The position numbers and the translations under genes are program-made. From the NCBI RefSeq assembly GCF_036173125.1, contig NZ_CP108054.1, positions 5,857,001 through 5,921,000 on the forward strand: a DNA stretch of 64,000 nt. Direction: 5' to 3'. Under the pieces are notes generated by a model that saw nothing but the letters and a program-made list of their open reading frames with translations, did not search any database and was not told where the DNA came from. Source of the DNA: Streptomyces sp. NBC_00286. GTDB taxonomy: Bacteria > Actinomycetota > Actinomycetes > Streptomycetales > Streptomycetaceae. Positions 1 through 8,582 of this stretch are shown piece by piece; position 1 is the first letter of the stretch, and the number at the start of each line of letters is the position of its first letter.

Positions 1-204
1 TTCATCGTGTCCCGGCAGAGCCCGGAACTGAACACCCTCACATCCGGAGTCGCCTCACTCGTCTCCGGCCAGTTCGGCTCGGGCAACCAGTACCCGCTCA
101 AGCTCGCCGCGACCCTGCTCATGACCATCCCCGTGGCCCTGGTCTTCTTCGCCTTCCAGCGGCACTTCGTCCGCGGCGGCACGGCAGGCGCGACCAAGGG
201 GTAG
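1..204 (+). CDS. Sugar ABC transporter permease (MalG type), C-terminal end
   Basis: Only the last 67 residues are present; the reading frame is open at base 1, so the gene starts outside the window. The segment has one hydrophobic helix (LAATLLMTIPVALVFFAF) followed by the ending FVRGGTAGATKG. This matches the usual tail of MalG-type permeases, which typically end in a G-x-T-x-GAVKG pattern. Such permeases form half of the membrane channel that imports oligosaccharides with a partner permease, a binding protein and an ATPase. The GH13 glucosidase that follows 103 bp downstream would hydrolyse the imported sugar. The specific sugar cannot be told from this fragment. Confidence 0.75.
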   Translation, partial: FIVSRQSPELNTLTSGVASLVSGQFGSGNQYPLKLAATLLMTIPVALVFFAFQRHFVRGGTAGATKG

Positions 205-307
205 CCGGGCGGGCAACCCGATGCGATACGCCCCACCCCGGCCTGCCCAGCCACGTCGACCAGCGGGCGGCGTGGACCATGCATCCCCTCCGACAGGACC
301 GAGCTAC

Positions 308-1951
308 ATGAGCGACCCGACCCGCACGAACGACTCCTGGTGGCGCTCCGCGGTCATCTACCAGGTGTACATACGCAGCTTCGCCGACGGCGACGGTGAC
401 GGAACCGGCGACATCGCCGGTCTCCGTTCCCGCCTGCAGTACCTGTCCTACCTCGGCGTCGACGCGATCTGGATCAACCCCTGGTACCCGTCCCCGTTGA
501 CCGACGGCGGCTACGACGTCTCCGACTACCGCGACATCCACCCCACGTACGGCACCCTCGACGAGGCACGCAAGCTGATCACCGAGGCCCACGAGCTGGG
601 CCTGCGGGTGATCCTGGACATCGTCCCGAACCACACCTCCGACCAACACGCCTGGTTCCAGAAGGCATTGGCGGCGGCGCCCGGCTCCCCGGAACGAGAC
701 CGGTTCATCTTCCGTGACGGGAAAGGGGAAGACGGCAGCGAGCCCCCGACCGACTGGCACGCGGCCTTCGGCGGCCCCACCTGGACCCGCACGCCGGACG
801 GCCAGTGGTACCTCCACCTCTTCGCCCCCGAACAGCCCGACCTCAACTGGGACAACGGCGAAGTCCGAGCCGAGTTCGAGTCGATCCTGCGCTTCTGGTT
901 CGACCTGGGCGTCGACGGCTTCCGCATCGACGTCGCCCATGGCATGGTCAAGGACCCGGCACTCCCGGACCTGGGCCTGACGGAGTTCTCCGTCCTCGCC
1001 GACGAGGGCCAGGAGAACCACCCGCACTGGGACCGCGACGGCGTCCACGACATCTTCCGCGGCTGGCGCGTCATCGCCGACAGCTACCCCGACCCCCGCG
1101 CCTTCGTCGCCGAGGCCAACGTGCGCCCCGGCCGCATGCCCGACTACCTCCGCCCCGACGAACTCCACACCGCCTTCAACTTCGACTTCCTGAGATGCGC
1201 CCTGGAAGCGGACAGGTTGAGGCAGGTGATCGACCGCACGATCACCGACCTGGCGAAGGTCGGCGCCCCCGCCACCTGGGTGCTGTCCAACCACGACGAA
1301 GCCCGCCACGTCACCCGCTACGGCCGCGCCCACACCGGCGTCACCACCCCGATGCGCGACCAGGGCCACCCCACCGACCTCACCCTCGGCACCCGCCGCG
1401 CCCGAGCGGCGGCCCTGCTGATGCTCGCCCTGCCCGGAGGCGCGTACATCTACCAGGGCGAGGAACTGGGCCTGTACGAGGTCGAAGACCTCCCCGAGTC
1501 GGCCCTCCAGGACCCCACCTGGGAACGCTCCGGCCACACGGTCCGAGGCCGCGACGGCTGCCGCGTCCCCCTCCCCTGGACCGGCGACACCCCGCCCTTC
1601 GGCTTCAGCACGTACGGGTCGGCCACGCCCTGGCTTCCCCAGCCCGACGACTGGAAGTCCTACACCGCCGAAGCCAACCAGGCCGACCGCACCTCCATGC
1701 TCCAGCTCTACCGCTCCGCCCTGCGCCTGCGCCGCACCAACCCCAACCTGCGGGGAGAGGAGTTCCGCTGGCTGGACAGCCCGGCCGGCACACTCCTCTT
1801 CGAACGCGGCAACGGCCTGCTGTGCGCGGTCAACCTCACCGACCAGCCGATCCCGTTCCCCGACGCCAGCAGCCCCCTCATCGCGTCAGGACCGCTGAGC
1901 AAGGACGGGATGCTGCCGCCGGACACCACGGTCCTGCTGCATCTGGACTGA
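308..1951 (+). CDS. GH13 alpha-glucosidase / oligo-1,6-glucosidase type
   Basis: A 547-residue cytoplasmic glycoside hydrolase of family 13 that releases glucose from short alpha-glucosides. All four family motifs are visible: region I DIVPNH near 104-109, region II GFRIDVAHG with nucleophile Asp208, region III AEANV with acid/base Glu269, and region IV SNHDEARH with Asp330. The N-terminus WWRSAVIYQVYIRSFAD is typical of the oligo-1,6-glucosidase/alpha-glucosidase subfamily, and the length is normal. ATG at 308 is preferred over the longer frame from 221 because AGGA lies 10 bases upstream and the family begins near this point. It follows a sugar permease and ends before a strong hairpin, so it is probably the last gene of a maltose/oligosaccharide operon. 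It has no signal peptide. Confidence 0.93.
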   Translation: MSDPTRTNDSWWRSAVIYQVYIRSFADGDGDGTGDIAGLRSRLQYLSYLGVDAIWINPWYPSPLTDGGYDVSDYRDIHPTYGTLDEARKLITEAHELGLRVILDIVPNHTSDQHAWFQKALAAAPGSPERDRFIFRDGKGEDGSEPPTDWHAAFGGPTWTRTPDGQWYLHLFAPEQPDLNWDNGEVRAEFESILRFWFDLGVDGFRIDVAHGMVKDPALPDLGLTEFSVLADEGQENHPHWDRDGVHDIFRGWRVIADSYPDPRAFVAEANVRPGRMPDYLRPDELHTAFNFDFLRCALEADRLRQVIDRTITDLAKVGAPATWVLSNHDEARHVTRYGRAHTGVTTPMRDQGHPTDLTLGTRRARAAALLMLALPGGAYIYQGEELGLYEVEDLPESALQDPTWERSGHTVRGRDGCRVPLPWTGDTPPFGFSTYGSATPWLPQPDDWKSYTAEANQADRTSMLQLYRSALRLRRTNPNLRGEEFRWLDSPAGTLLFERGNGLLCAVNLTDQPIPFPDASSPLIASGPLSKDGMLPPDTTVLLHLD

Positions 1952-2017
1952 CTGACGGCCGGCGACGGGACCACCCCAGCCGACCTCCCCAGCGCCCAGC
2001 GGCGCCCAAATCCGCCA

Positions 2018-2058
2018 GGGCCTGTCCGGTGTTCACTCCCCGCTGACCGGGCAGGCCC
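2018..2058 (+). terminator. Strong hairpin after the alpha-glucosidase gene
   Basis: A 13-bp stem (2018-2030 pairing with 2046-2058, one G-T wobble) closes a 15-base loop 67 bp after the glucosidase stop codon. There is no U tract, which is common for high-GC actinobacterial terminators. It would end the sugar operon. Bases 2059-2203 show no other feature. Confidence 0.7.
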
Positions 2059-2203
2059 CGGCCCATCTACGTACAACGACCGGGCAAGTCATCCGAGAGG
2101 GGACTGATGCGTTGCGTAGGTGTCCGTGACGTGTGAGTTTCCCGTGTCGGCTGCCTCAACCTCACGATCAAGACGGTCAGCGGCCATGCTCAAGGCGAAC
2201 ACG

Positions 2204-2770
2204 TCACGCGAGCGACTTGTCCGCCAGGACACGTTCCAAGGATCGTCGGCCCATCCGACTCATGGCCGGGTTGCTTTCGACGTAGTACCAGACCAACCCC
2301 ATCGCCTGAACGAAAGCCCACGCCTTGCCTCGCTCCCATTCAAGGTCGTCGCTGCCCAGGCGATCGCGGAGAACCTGCCGCGGCCCGGCCTCGAGCAGAT
2401 GCCACGCACTCACGAGATCCAGCGAAGGGTCAGCCGGCCCGAAGCCGCCCACGTCGAGAATCCCCGCAAGCCGACCGGCGGACACGAGCACGTTGCCAGG
2501 AATCAGATCGCAATGGGCCATGACGTCCTCGGCCGCACCTCGCGGCAGATCGCGCAAAGTCGCCCAGATGCGGCGAAGTCGAGGGACATCCAGGAGCTGC
2601 TCACTGTGCGTGAAACAGGTCTCCATCCACGCGTCATGGGATTGCAGGTCGCCTCCTCGGCCTGTGCCGGCAAACGTGCGGCCACGCGTGTCGATCGCGC
2701 GTAGGTCGCCGATGAGATCGGCCAAGTCACGGGCAAACGCAGACGATTCGCCGGGGTCCTCATCTTCAAA
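2204..2770 (-). pseudogene. Aminoglycoside phosphotransferase (APH family), 5' truncated
   Basis: The frame encodes only the C-lobe of an APH/choline-kinase-like small-molecule kinase. It has the catalytic loop AHCDLIPGNVLV (H-x-D-x4-N) and the metal-binding segment GILDVGGFGPADPSLDL, followed by a helical tail ending at 2204. Recognisable homology can be read up to about 2770 (DFEDEDPGESSAFARDLADL). The whole N-lobe with the ATP-binding lysine is missing: further upstream the frame runs into the 3' end of the methyltransferase gene. The first in-frame start is a TTG at 2725. An intact family member would be about 300 residues, so this is a remnant. Loss by deletion at the junction with the methyltransferase gene is inferred. 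Confidence 0.75.
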
Positions 2771-2807
2771 GTCCCGTCTGCCCGGCGCTGTGTGGTGCGC
2801 ACGCTTC

Positions 2808-3572
2808 CTAGGGCATTCCGGGAGGGACGGGCCCTGCGGTACCGCGCCGTGTCACGAACACGAACTCCCTGCCCGGCCGGTCGGGTGCGTCGCGTACGTC
2901 CTCGACGACGAAGCCGTGCTCGTGCAAGTCCCGCTCGATCTCCGCACGTTCGCGGAAGCGCAGTGTCGATTCCGAGGTCAGTACGTCCCCGTCCGCAGCG
3001 AACACGTGCGTACCCCGGAAGCTCACCAGCGGCAGGCTCACGTCCGTCAGCTCGGCCCAGGTCTCGACGTGGCCGACGCCCGGGATGTCCGTCACGCGGT
3101 ACGTGGTCTCGCGCGTCCACTCCGCCCACTCCTCCCACACGCGCTGCGCCGGATCGCGCGTCTCGAAGACAAGCCGCCCGCCGGGCCGCAGCGCCTCGTA
3201 CGCGCCGCGCAGCGTCGTACGCCACGCCTGCGGATCGGCGATCGCCTGGGCGACGTTCCCGGTCATCGTCACCAGGTCGACCTGCATGGGCGGCAGGTCC
3301 CCCGCGTCGCCGTCGAGCCAGCGCACCCGCTCCGCGCCCGGCTTGCCACGCGCGACGTCGACGGACGCCCGCGCGGGATCGATCCCGGTGACCGTAATCC
3401 CGCGCTCGGCGAGCAGCAGCGCGAACACGCCCGTACCGCACCCGATGTCCAGCACGGACCGCGCCCCGAACTCCTCCGCCATCGCGAGATACGCGTCGAG
3501 ATCGCTGCGGTCCGGATCGAGCGGGTCGTAGATGGCGGCGAGGCGCGGATGCCCGAAAGTTGCGTCAACCAT
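2808..3572 (-). CDS. Class I SAM-dependent methyltransferase
   Basis: A 254-residue protein with a Rossmann-type SAM site: motif I LDIGCGTGVFAL at 41-51, the acidic GIDPA at 63-67 that should bind the ribose, then DGDAGDLP and VDLVTMTGNVAQAI. This is a methyltransferase-25/11 type domain. The second half (ETRDPAQRVWEEW, TWAELTDVSLPLVSFRG) is the usual cap of small-molecule or unknown-substrate methyltransferases of this class. The ATG at 3572 begins right at the family N-terminus. The substrate is unknown. It lies just upstream of, and in the same direction as, the APH remnant, whose missing N-lobe would have occupied its 3' end. Confidence 0.88.
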   Translation of the reverse strand: MVDATFGHPRLAAIYDPLDPDRSDLDAYLAMAEEFGARSVLDIGCGTGVFALLLAERGITVTGIDPARASVDVARGKPGAERVRWLDGDAGDLPPMQVDLVTMTGNVAQAIADPQAWRTTLRGAYEALRPGGRLVFETRDPAQRVWEEWAEWTRETTYRVTDIPGVGHVETWAELTDVSLPLVSFRGTHVFAADGDVLTSESTLRFRERAEIERDLHEHGFVVEDVRDAPDRPGREFVFVTRRGTAGPVPPGMP

Positions 3573-3731
3573 GGAGGCGAACGTATGTGGCCCCGAGCCC
3601 GCGCGGCCACTACATTTTCGGGTTACGGCGCCAAGCGGGCGCGGCGAAGTGCGCCGCTGATCCCGGCGCCCTTATCGGGCACGGCCGTACCGCAGCGAAC
3701 CTCGGCCAGGCCGCTTAGCGTCACGCCTACA

Positions 3732-5120
3732 TCAGCAGCGAGGCGAGGGTGACGGCCGTTCTTCCCGGCCCGGGAACAGACGGCCCAGCGCCAGCCGTGC
3801 CACGCGCGGCCAGTCGGCCGCCGTCCCGCCCGCCTGTGGCGTGCCGGGGCGACGGCGTGGCACGCGGACCCGGAGTGCCCCGGGCGCGCTGCGGCACACG
3901 ACGGGTGACGGCAGAACGACGTGTTCCCCGTCGATGCCGACCGGGAGGGCGTCCGTGTCGGCTTCGACGACGACTTCCCCGGCGCTCAGCCGGATGAGCC
4001 CCCCGGAGCGCGGACCGCGCACCATGCGCGCCGCCTGGGCGGTGCCGGCGACCCGCACGCACACCACGCCGAGGAGCCCCGAGTCCAGCCGCTCCCTGCG
4101 CCCCGGATGCGCCGCGTCGACGGCACGGCCGTAGGGATTGTTGCTGACGAGCAGCGCCTGAAGTCCATCGACGTATGTCTGGTCGGCCCGCGCCCGCAGC
4201 CTGGGCGCGTCCTCGCCGGTGAGGAGGCCGGGAAGGGTGCGCAGGGTCGTGCGGGCTTTGGCGTCCCGGTACGCGGGGTCGGTGACGACGGACGCGTACG
4301 TGCCGAACGAGGCGTTGTTGACGAAGACGCGGTCCGCGGCGTACCCGAGGTCGATGCGGAGTTCGACGCCGTGGGTCAGAGCTTCCAGGGCGGCCGCCGG
4401 ATCGTCACGGTCTAGGCCGAGATCGAGGGCGAAGTGGTTGCGCGTACCGGCGGGAATCACCACGAAGGGAAGGTCGTGGTGCGCGGCGACCTCGGCCACC
4501 AGCGCCTGGGTGCCGTCGCCGCCCGCCACCGCCAGCAGATCGGCTCCCTCGGTGACGGCCTGCCGGGCCAGCTCGGTGACGTCCTGGTGCCGGCCCACGT
4601 CGAGCAGGACGACACGGCAGCCCGCCGCCCGGGCCTTCTCCACCAGATCGAAACGACCCACCTTGCCGCCGCCGGAGCGCGGATTCATGAGGACCCAGGG
4701 GGCGCGGGGCGCCTCGGTGACAGCCTGTTCGGAGGCGGTGTGACCAGGTGCCAGGGCCGTACGTGCCGCCGTGACGGCCAGCAGCCACAGGGCCAGGGAC
4801 ACCAAGGCCGGCCCCAGCATGCCGTACGTGGCAAACAGGGCGAGGACAGCGAGCGGCGCGGCCAGCGACAGGGCCGCGCCCAGGGCACGCAGCCCACCGG
4901 TGTGCGCCAGGGTCCACCACACCCCGACGGCGGCGAGCGCCAGTCCGGCGATGCCGACCAGGGCCCACAGCACGCTCCGCAGACCGGCGGCGACGAGCGG
5001 CACCAGGATGCTGCCCAGCAGGGCGAGCACGGCGAGACGAGCCCGTCCGGCGCTGTCTTCGCGTACGGCCGCGGCACCTGCCTCTCCAGCCCCCCTCGTG
5101 TTCCCGCCGTGTCGTCCCAC
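3732..5120 (-). CDS. Membrane-linked diacylglycerol/lipid kinase family protein
   Basis: A 462-residue protein. Residues 28-125 hold about four hydrophobic helices and residues 140-460 a DAGK-catalytic (YegS-like) domain. The domain opens with VLMNPRSGGGK at 143-153 and carries the nucleotide-binding GGDGT at 200-204 and PAGTRNHFALDLG, then VNNASFGTYA. The family phosphorylates diacylglycerol or related lipids with ATP. The GTG at 5120 has AGGAGAAGG about eight bases upstream. It is the last gene of a leftward run of membrane genes (9242 to 3732), which suggests envelope or lipid maintenance under stress. The fusion of a membrane region to the kinase is frequent in actinobacteria. The exact lipid is unknown. 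Confidence 0.88.
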   Translation of the reverse strand: MGRHGGNTRGAGEAGAAAVREDSAGRARLAVLALLGSILVPLVAAGLRSVLWALVGIAGLALAAVGVWWTLAHTGGLRALGAALSLAAPLAVLALFATYGMLGPALVSLALWLLAVTAARTALAPGHTASEQAVTEAPRAPWVLMNPRSGGGKVGRFDLVEKARAAGCRVVLLDVGRHQDVTELARQAVTEGADLLAVAGGDGTQALVAEVAAHHDLPFVVIPAGTRNHFALDLGLDRDDPAAALEALTHGVELRIDLGYAADRVFVNNASFGTYASVVTDPAYRDAKARTTLRTLPGLLTGEDAPRLRARADQTYVDGLQALLVSNNPYGRAVDAAHPGRRERLDSGLLGVVCVRVAGTAQAARMVRGPRSGGLIRLSAGEVVVEADTDALPVGIDGEHVVLPSPVVCRSAPGALRVRVPRRRPGTPQAGGTAADWPRVARLALGRLFPGREERPSPSPRC

Positions 5121-5141
5121 CGTCGGCCCTTCTCCTCTGCC

Positions 5142-5609
5142 TCACACCTTGTGCGGCGGGCGCTCCTCGGACAGTGGGCGCTCCTCGGACAGATCGAAGA
5201 GGTTGTCGCGCTGGACCACACACAGGGCCCAGATGATGAAGCCCGAGAGCGCGATCATCACGATCGACCACACCGGGTAGTACGGCAGGGAGAGGAAGTT
5301 GGCGATGATGACGAGTCCGGCGATGGCCACGCCGGCGACACGCCCCCACACCGAGACCTTGAGCAGCCCGACGCTGACGATCACGGCGACCGCGCCCAGA
5401 GCGAGGTGGACCCAGCCCCAGCCGGTCAGGTCGAACTCGAACACGTACTGGCGCGTCGTGACGAAGATGTCGTCCTCGGCGATGGCCATGATGCCCCGGA
5501 AGATGTCGAGCAGGCCGACGAGGAAGAGCATCACGGCCGCGAAGACCGTCAGGCCGGTTGCCCATTCCTGCTTGGCCGTAGGTTCCGGCCGGGTGTGTGT
5601 TGCGGTCAT
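5142..5609 (-). CDS. Four-helix membrane protein (DUF7144-like)
   Basis: A 155-residue integral membrane protein with about four helices: GLTVFAAVMLFLVGLLDIFRGIMAI, WVHLALGAVAVIVSVGLL, VAGVAIAGLVIIANFL and IVMIALSGFIIWAL. The pattern of a first helix with LDIFRGIMAI followed by an extracellular FEFDLTGWGW loop fits the DUF7144 family common in actinobacteria (recalled, not searched). The C-terminus carries a short tandem duplication of LSEERP, encoded by two copies of an 18-bp repeat at 5158-5193. It lies 21 bp upstream of the lipid kinase gene and 30 bp downstream of the SHOCT gene, so it is likely co-transcribed. Molecular role unknown. Confidence 0.82.
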   Translation of the reverse strand: MTATHTRPEPTAKQEWATGLTVFAAVMLFLVGLLDIFRGIMAIAEDDIFVTTRQYVFEFDLTGWGWVHLALGAVAVIVSVGLLKVSVWGRVAGVAIAGLVIIANFLSLPYYPVWSIVMIALSGFIIWALCVVQRDNLFDLSEERPLSEERPPHKV

Positions 5610-5639
5610 CTTGCGCCTCGATTCGTGGTGTGCGGATGC

Positions 5640-6107
5640 TCAGCGACCGGGGGTGCGGGCGGTGGAGCCGGCGTGCTCCGCCGGGCCGTGGCCGGTCAGG
5701 ACCAGTTCCTTGGCCCTGCGGAACTCCTCGTCGGTGATGTCGCCGCGTGCGCGGATCTCGGACAGCTTGGCGAGTTCGTCGGCGCTGCTGGGTCGGCCCG
5801 TGCCGCCTGCGGCCTCCCTGATGTGGGCGTCGAAGGCTTCCTGCTGTGCTCGGGCCTGCGCTATTTCGCGGCGGCCCATGTTCTTGCCGCGGGCGATCAC
5901 GTAGACGAAGACGCCCAGGAAGGGCAGCAGGATGGTGAGCACCAGCCAGCCGGCTTTCGCCCACCCGCTCATCGCGTCGTCGCGGAAGATGTCGACGACG
6001 ACGCGGAAGAGCAGGATGAACCACATGATCCACAGGAAGAACAGGAGCATGCTCCAGAAGATGCTCAGCAAGGGGTAGTCGTACGCCAGGTACGTCTGCG
6101 CGCTCAT
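5640..6107 (-). CDS. PLDc_N / SHOCT domain membrane protein
   Basis: A 155-residue protein with two N-terminal helices (LLSIFWSMLLFFLWIMWFILLFRVVVDIF and AGWLVLTILLPFLGVFVYVIARG). The second ends in a PLD-N type FLGVFVYVIARGK motif. A C-terminal SHOCT segment follows (residues about 110-140, DELAKLSEIRARGDITDEEFRRAKELVL). SHOCT is a short helical module found at the ends of many stress and oligomerisation proteins. The ATG at 6107 was chosen because the membrane segment starts immediately after it; the longer open frame is a shadow of the neighbouring gene. Same leftward operon as its neighbours. Confidence 0.87.
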   Translation of the reverse strand: MSAQTYLAYDYPLLSIFWSMLLFFLWIMWFILLFRVVVDIFRDDAMSGWAKAGWLVLTILLPFLGVFVYVIARGKNMGRREIAQARAQQEAFDAHIREAAGGTGRPSSADELAKLSEIRARGDITDEEFRRAKELVLTGHGPAEHAGSTARTPGR

Positions 6108-6250
6108 GTCTCGTCTCCGTCCCGGGCGCTCGCCCGGCCGCCGTTGTGTGCTGTCTTCAGCGTGGGCATGGCCAGGGCCGGTTGGCCTCACCCGACGCGG
6201 GTGAGCCTGCGGGCGGCCCGGCACTTGATGGATGCGCTCCTGCGGTGGGA

Positions 6251-7114
6251 TCAGGGTTCGGCCCGCGTACGGCGGGGGACGGCGGCTGTCCGGTACCAGT
6301 CGGAGGAGGCGACGTACTGGCCGAGGGCGAGGCCCGAGACGGCCACCAGGAACACGGCGATCAACCAGGAGAGGAACGTGAAGACGGGCCCCAGCGGGCC
6401 GAACTCCTGCAGACTGCGCTCCATGGCCGTGGGCACGAACAGGCCGGCGGCCCAGCTCAGCCCGACCGTGCCCGTGCCCGCGAGCAGCGCTCCCGGCAGC
6501 AGGTTCCGCCAGCCGATCCTGCCGCCCAGCAACAGATGCTGGGACCACCACCACAGCAGCGTCGCCGACAGCAGGGACAGCATCCCTCCGATCACCGCGC
6601 CGCCGCCGAACCCGCTGCGCAGCGGTGCCTGGATCAGGAGGACGCCCAGCCAGACGAGCAGCCAGAGCAGCCAGCGCCAGACCGCGGCCCGCACCGGTGT
6701 CCGGGGCAGGTGCCAGCACCGTTCGCAGACCGCCTGAAGCGCCCGGCTGAAGGCCGTGGCGGACACGAGGGTCACCACCACGCCCACAGCTCCGACGGCG
6801 TCCCGTGGTGTGCCGGTGGCGGTGAAGGCACGGCGTACCTCGTCGAGCGTGTCGCCGCGCACCCCCAGAACCGCACGGAGGGAGTCGCTCAGTAGGTCCT
6901 GCACCCCTTGGGGGGCGAACGCCGCGACGGTCATCAGCAGCGGGAGCGCGGTGATGAAGGCCTGCGCGGCCAGCCTCACGGAGCCCTCCACGACGTTGAG
7001 CGCCGACAGGCGGGGAAGCAGCCGGGCCATCGGACCGGACCGCAGGCTCGCCAGGGCCCGCTCCACCGCCGTGCGCCTGCGGGACGCCGGGGCGGGGCGG
7101 GATTTTCTCGCCAT
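6251..7114 (-). CDS. YihY/BrkB family inner-membrane protein
   Basis: A 287-residue protein with about six transmembrane helices. It has the YihY/BrkB signatures: GSVRLAAQAFITALPLLMTVAAFAP near the N-terminus, ATAFSRALQAVCERCW in the middle, and LGPVFTFLSWLIAVFLVAVSGLALGQYV at the end. The family was once called ribonuclease BN, but it is a membrane protein whose transport role is uncertain. The start at 7114 lies 3 bp after the upstream gene's stop, so translation is probably coupled. Bases 6108-6250 downstream contain short GC-rich hairpins and no gene. Confidence 0.87.
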   Translation of the reverse strand: MARKSRPAPASRRRTAVERALASLRSGPMARLLPRLSALNVVEGSVRLAAQAFITALPLLMTVAAFAPQGVQDLLSDSLRAVLGVRGDTLDEVRRAFTATGTPRDAVGAVGVVVTLVSATAFSRALQAVCERCWHLPRTPVRAAVWRWLLWLLVWLGVLLIQAPLRSGFGGGAVIGGMLSLLSATLLWWWSQHLLLGGRIGWRNLLPGALLAGTGTVGLSWAAGLFVPTAMERSLQEFGPLGPVFTFLSWLIAVFLVAVSGLALGQYVASSDWYRTAAVPRRTRAEP

Positions 7115-7117
7115 GGC

Positions 7118-8467
7118 TCACGGGACCGCCGCCCGGTCCTCATGCCCGGCGGTCGGGCCCGCGGCGGCCGCGAGGATCGCCACCACGACGATGACAGCCA
7201 GGGCGATGCCCAGAACGAGCGCCACCGCTCCGACCGTGGGGTGGTTCCAGAGCACCAGCGCCAGCGCTCCGGCCGCGATGACGCCACCGGTGGTCCATGC
7301 CCGGTGGTCCGTCAGCCAGCGTCCGGTGGCCCCGGTGCGCACTCCGGCACGGCGCAGCCCCCGGCCGGCGGCCGTCGTGCCCCTGACCGCCGCGGTGCGG
7401 ACGGCGCGGGCGGGACGCCCGGGACCGTACAGGTACGCCACCAGTGCCGTGACCACCGCGACGACCAGCAGCGTGCGCGTGCTGTCGCGCAGGAACCGGA
7501 CGAACGTGTCGTAGATCGCCGCCGCCGCGTCGGTGGGCAGCGTCGTGGGCGGGACCGAGTCCAGATAGACCCGTCGGACCACGGCCAGTGCGACGAGCAG
7601 CACGACCATCATCACGCCGGCACCCGTCGCGGTGATCATCAGCATCACCCGGTGTGCCGGAGCGGTCCACACGGCGAGCGCGGCGAGCACGACGGTCAGG
7701 ACGGGCAGCCAGGTGCCGAGGATGTCCAGCAGCCGCATCGCGTCCTGCGCCTTGCCCAGTTCCTCGGTGTGGAACAGCGTGATCGTCCTGTCCGTGTCCG
7801 GGATGGCGGCCGCCTTGTCGAAGCCCGCGTCGACGAGCCGTTCCCGAACCTCGTCGACGACATCTCCCACGTTCAGCTGGACGGTGTCGCCCTCGGCGCG
7901 CACGGCACCCTCGCGCTCTCCGGTGAGCATGTTCACCACGGCGGCGTGCGAGCGCCGGTTGGCGCCCTCCCATACCTGCTGGAAGGCGTCGCTGGTGATC
8001 ACGCGGGTGACGGTGCGGTCCACGACGGTCCTGACCGCGTTGCGCAGCGGACCCTCGAGGGACTCGGCCCCCTCCACGACACGGGGGGACGCCCCGGCGT
8101 CCTGGAGGGCCCTGACGAGCGAGTCCGTCACCGCCGCGACGTCCACGTTGGCCACCACGCGGTCCGTGAGCCGGTTGATCACGACCTCCTGCACGGGCGG
8201 CTCGGACGCCAGCGGCGCGACGGTCTCCACGTACCTGTCGGTGTCGGAGACCGTGTCCTGGACCCAGGCCGCGACCACGGCCAGGGGAGCGAGCAGCAGG
8301 GCCAGCAGGAGGAGGACGATGGAGCCGGCCCGGCGTACCCGTCGGTGGCGCACCGCCGCGTGCCGGCGCAGTCGCTCGTATTCCGCTCGCTCCTCGGCGG
8401 TCATGACGTGTTTCTGGTGCGCGGCTCCGCCGGAGTCCGGCGAATCCGGCGTCGCGGCCGGGTTCAT
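7118..8467 (-). CDS. Large integral membrane protein with extracytoplasmic domain, function unknown
   Basis: A 449-residue protein. After a charged cytoplasmic start (AEERAEYERLRRHAAVRHRR) comes one helix near 48-68, then about 190 residues of soluble, probably extracytoplasmic sequence (QDTVSDTDRYVETVAPLASEPPVQEV and onward). Further helices lie near 240-260, 270-295, 330-345 and 395-440. The layout is common in actinobacterial proteins annotated simply as integral membrane proteins. ATG at 8467 has AAAGGAG seven bases upstream. It is the second gene of the leftward operon that begins with the HdeD-like gene and is coupled to the BrkB gene. No enzymatic motif was found. Confidence 0.8.
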   Translation of the reverse strand: MNPAATPDSPDSGGAAHQKHVMTAEERAEYERLRRHAAVRHRRVRRAGSIVLLLLALLLAPLAVVAAWVQDTVSDTDRYVETVAPLASEPPVQEVVINRLTDRVVANVDVAAVTDSLVRALQDAGASPRVVEGAESLEGPLRNAVRTVVDRTVTRVITSDAFQQVWEGANRRSHAAVVNMLTGEREGAVRAEGDTVQLNVGDVVDEVRERLVDAGFDKAAAIPDTDRTITLFHTEELGKAQDAMRLLDILGTWLPVLTVVLAALAVWTAPAHRVMLMITATGAGVMMVVLLVALAVVRRVYLDSVPPTTLPTDAAAAIYDTFVRFLRDSTRTLLVVAVVTALVAYLYGPGRPARAVRTAAVRGTTAAGRGLRRAGVRTGATGRWLTDHRAWTTGGVIAAGALALVLWNHPTVGAVALVLGIALAVIVVVAILAAAAGPTAGHEDRAAVP

Positions 8468-8582
8468 GGGTGCTCCTTTCCGTGTGCGCCGCTCCGGCCG
8501 TGACGGTCGCCGCTCGGGATGACGGTGTGGAGGGGAGCGACCGGGTCCGCTGCGTCTGCCGCGGCGGGTGCGGTGTGCGGTG

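Noticed and set aside
119..1537. A 472-codon leftward frame over the glucosidase gene
   Set aside because: It is a shadow of the GH13 gene; glycine, valine and alanine-rich with no motif.
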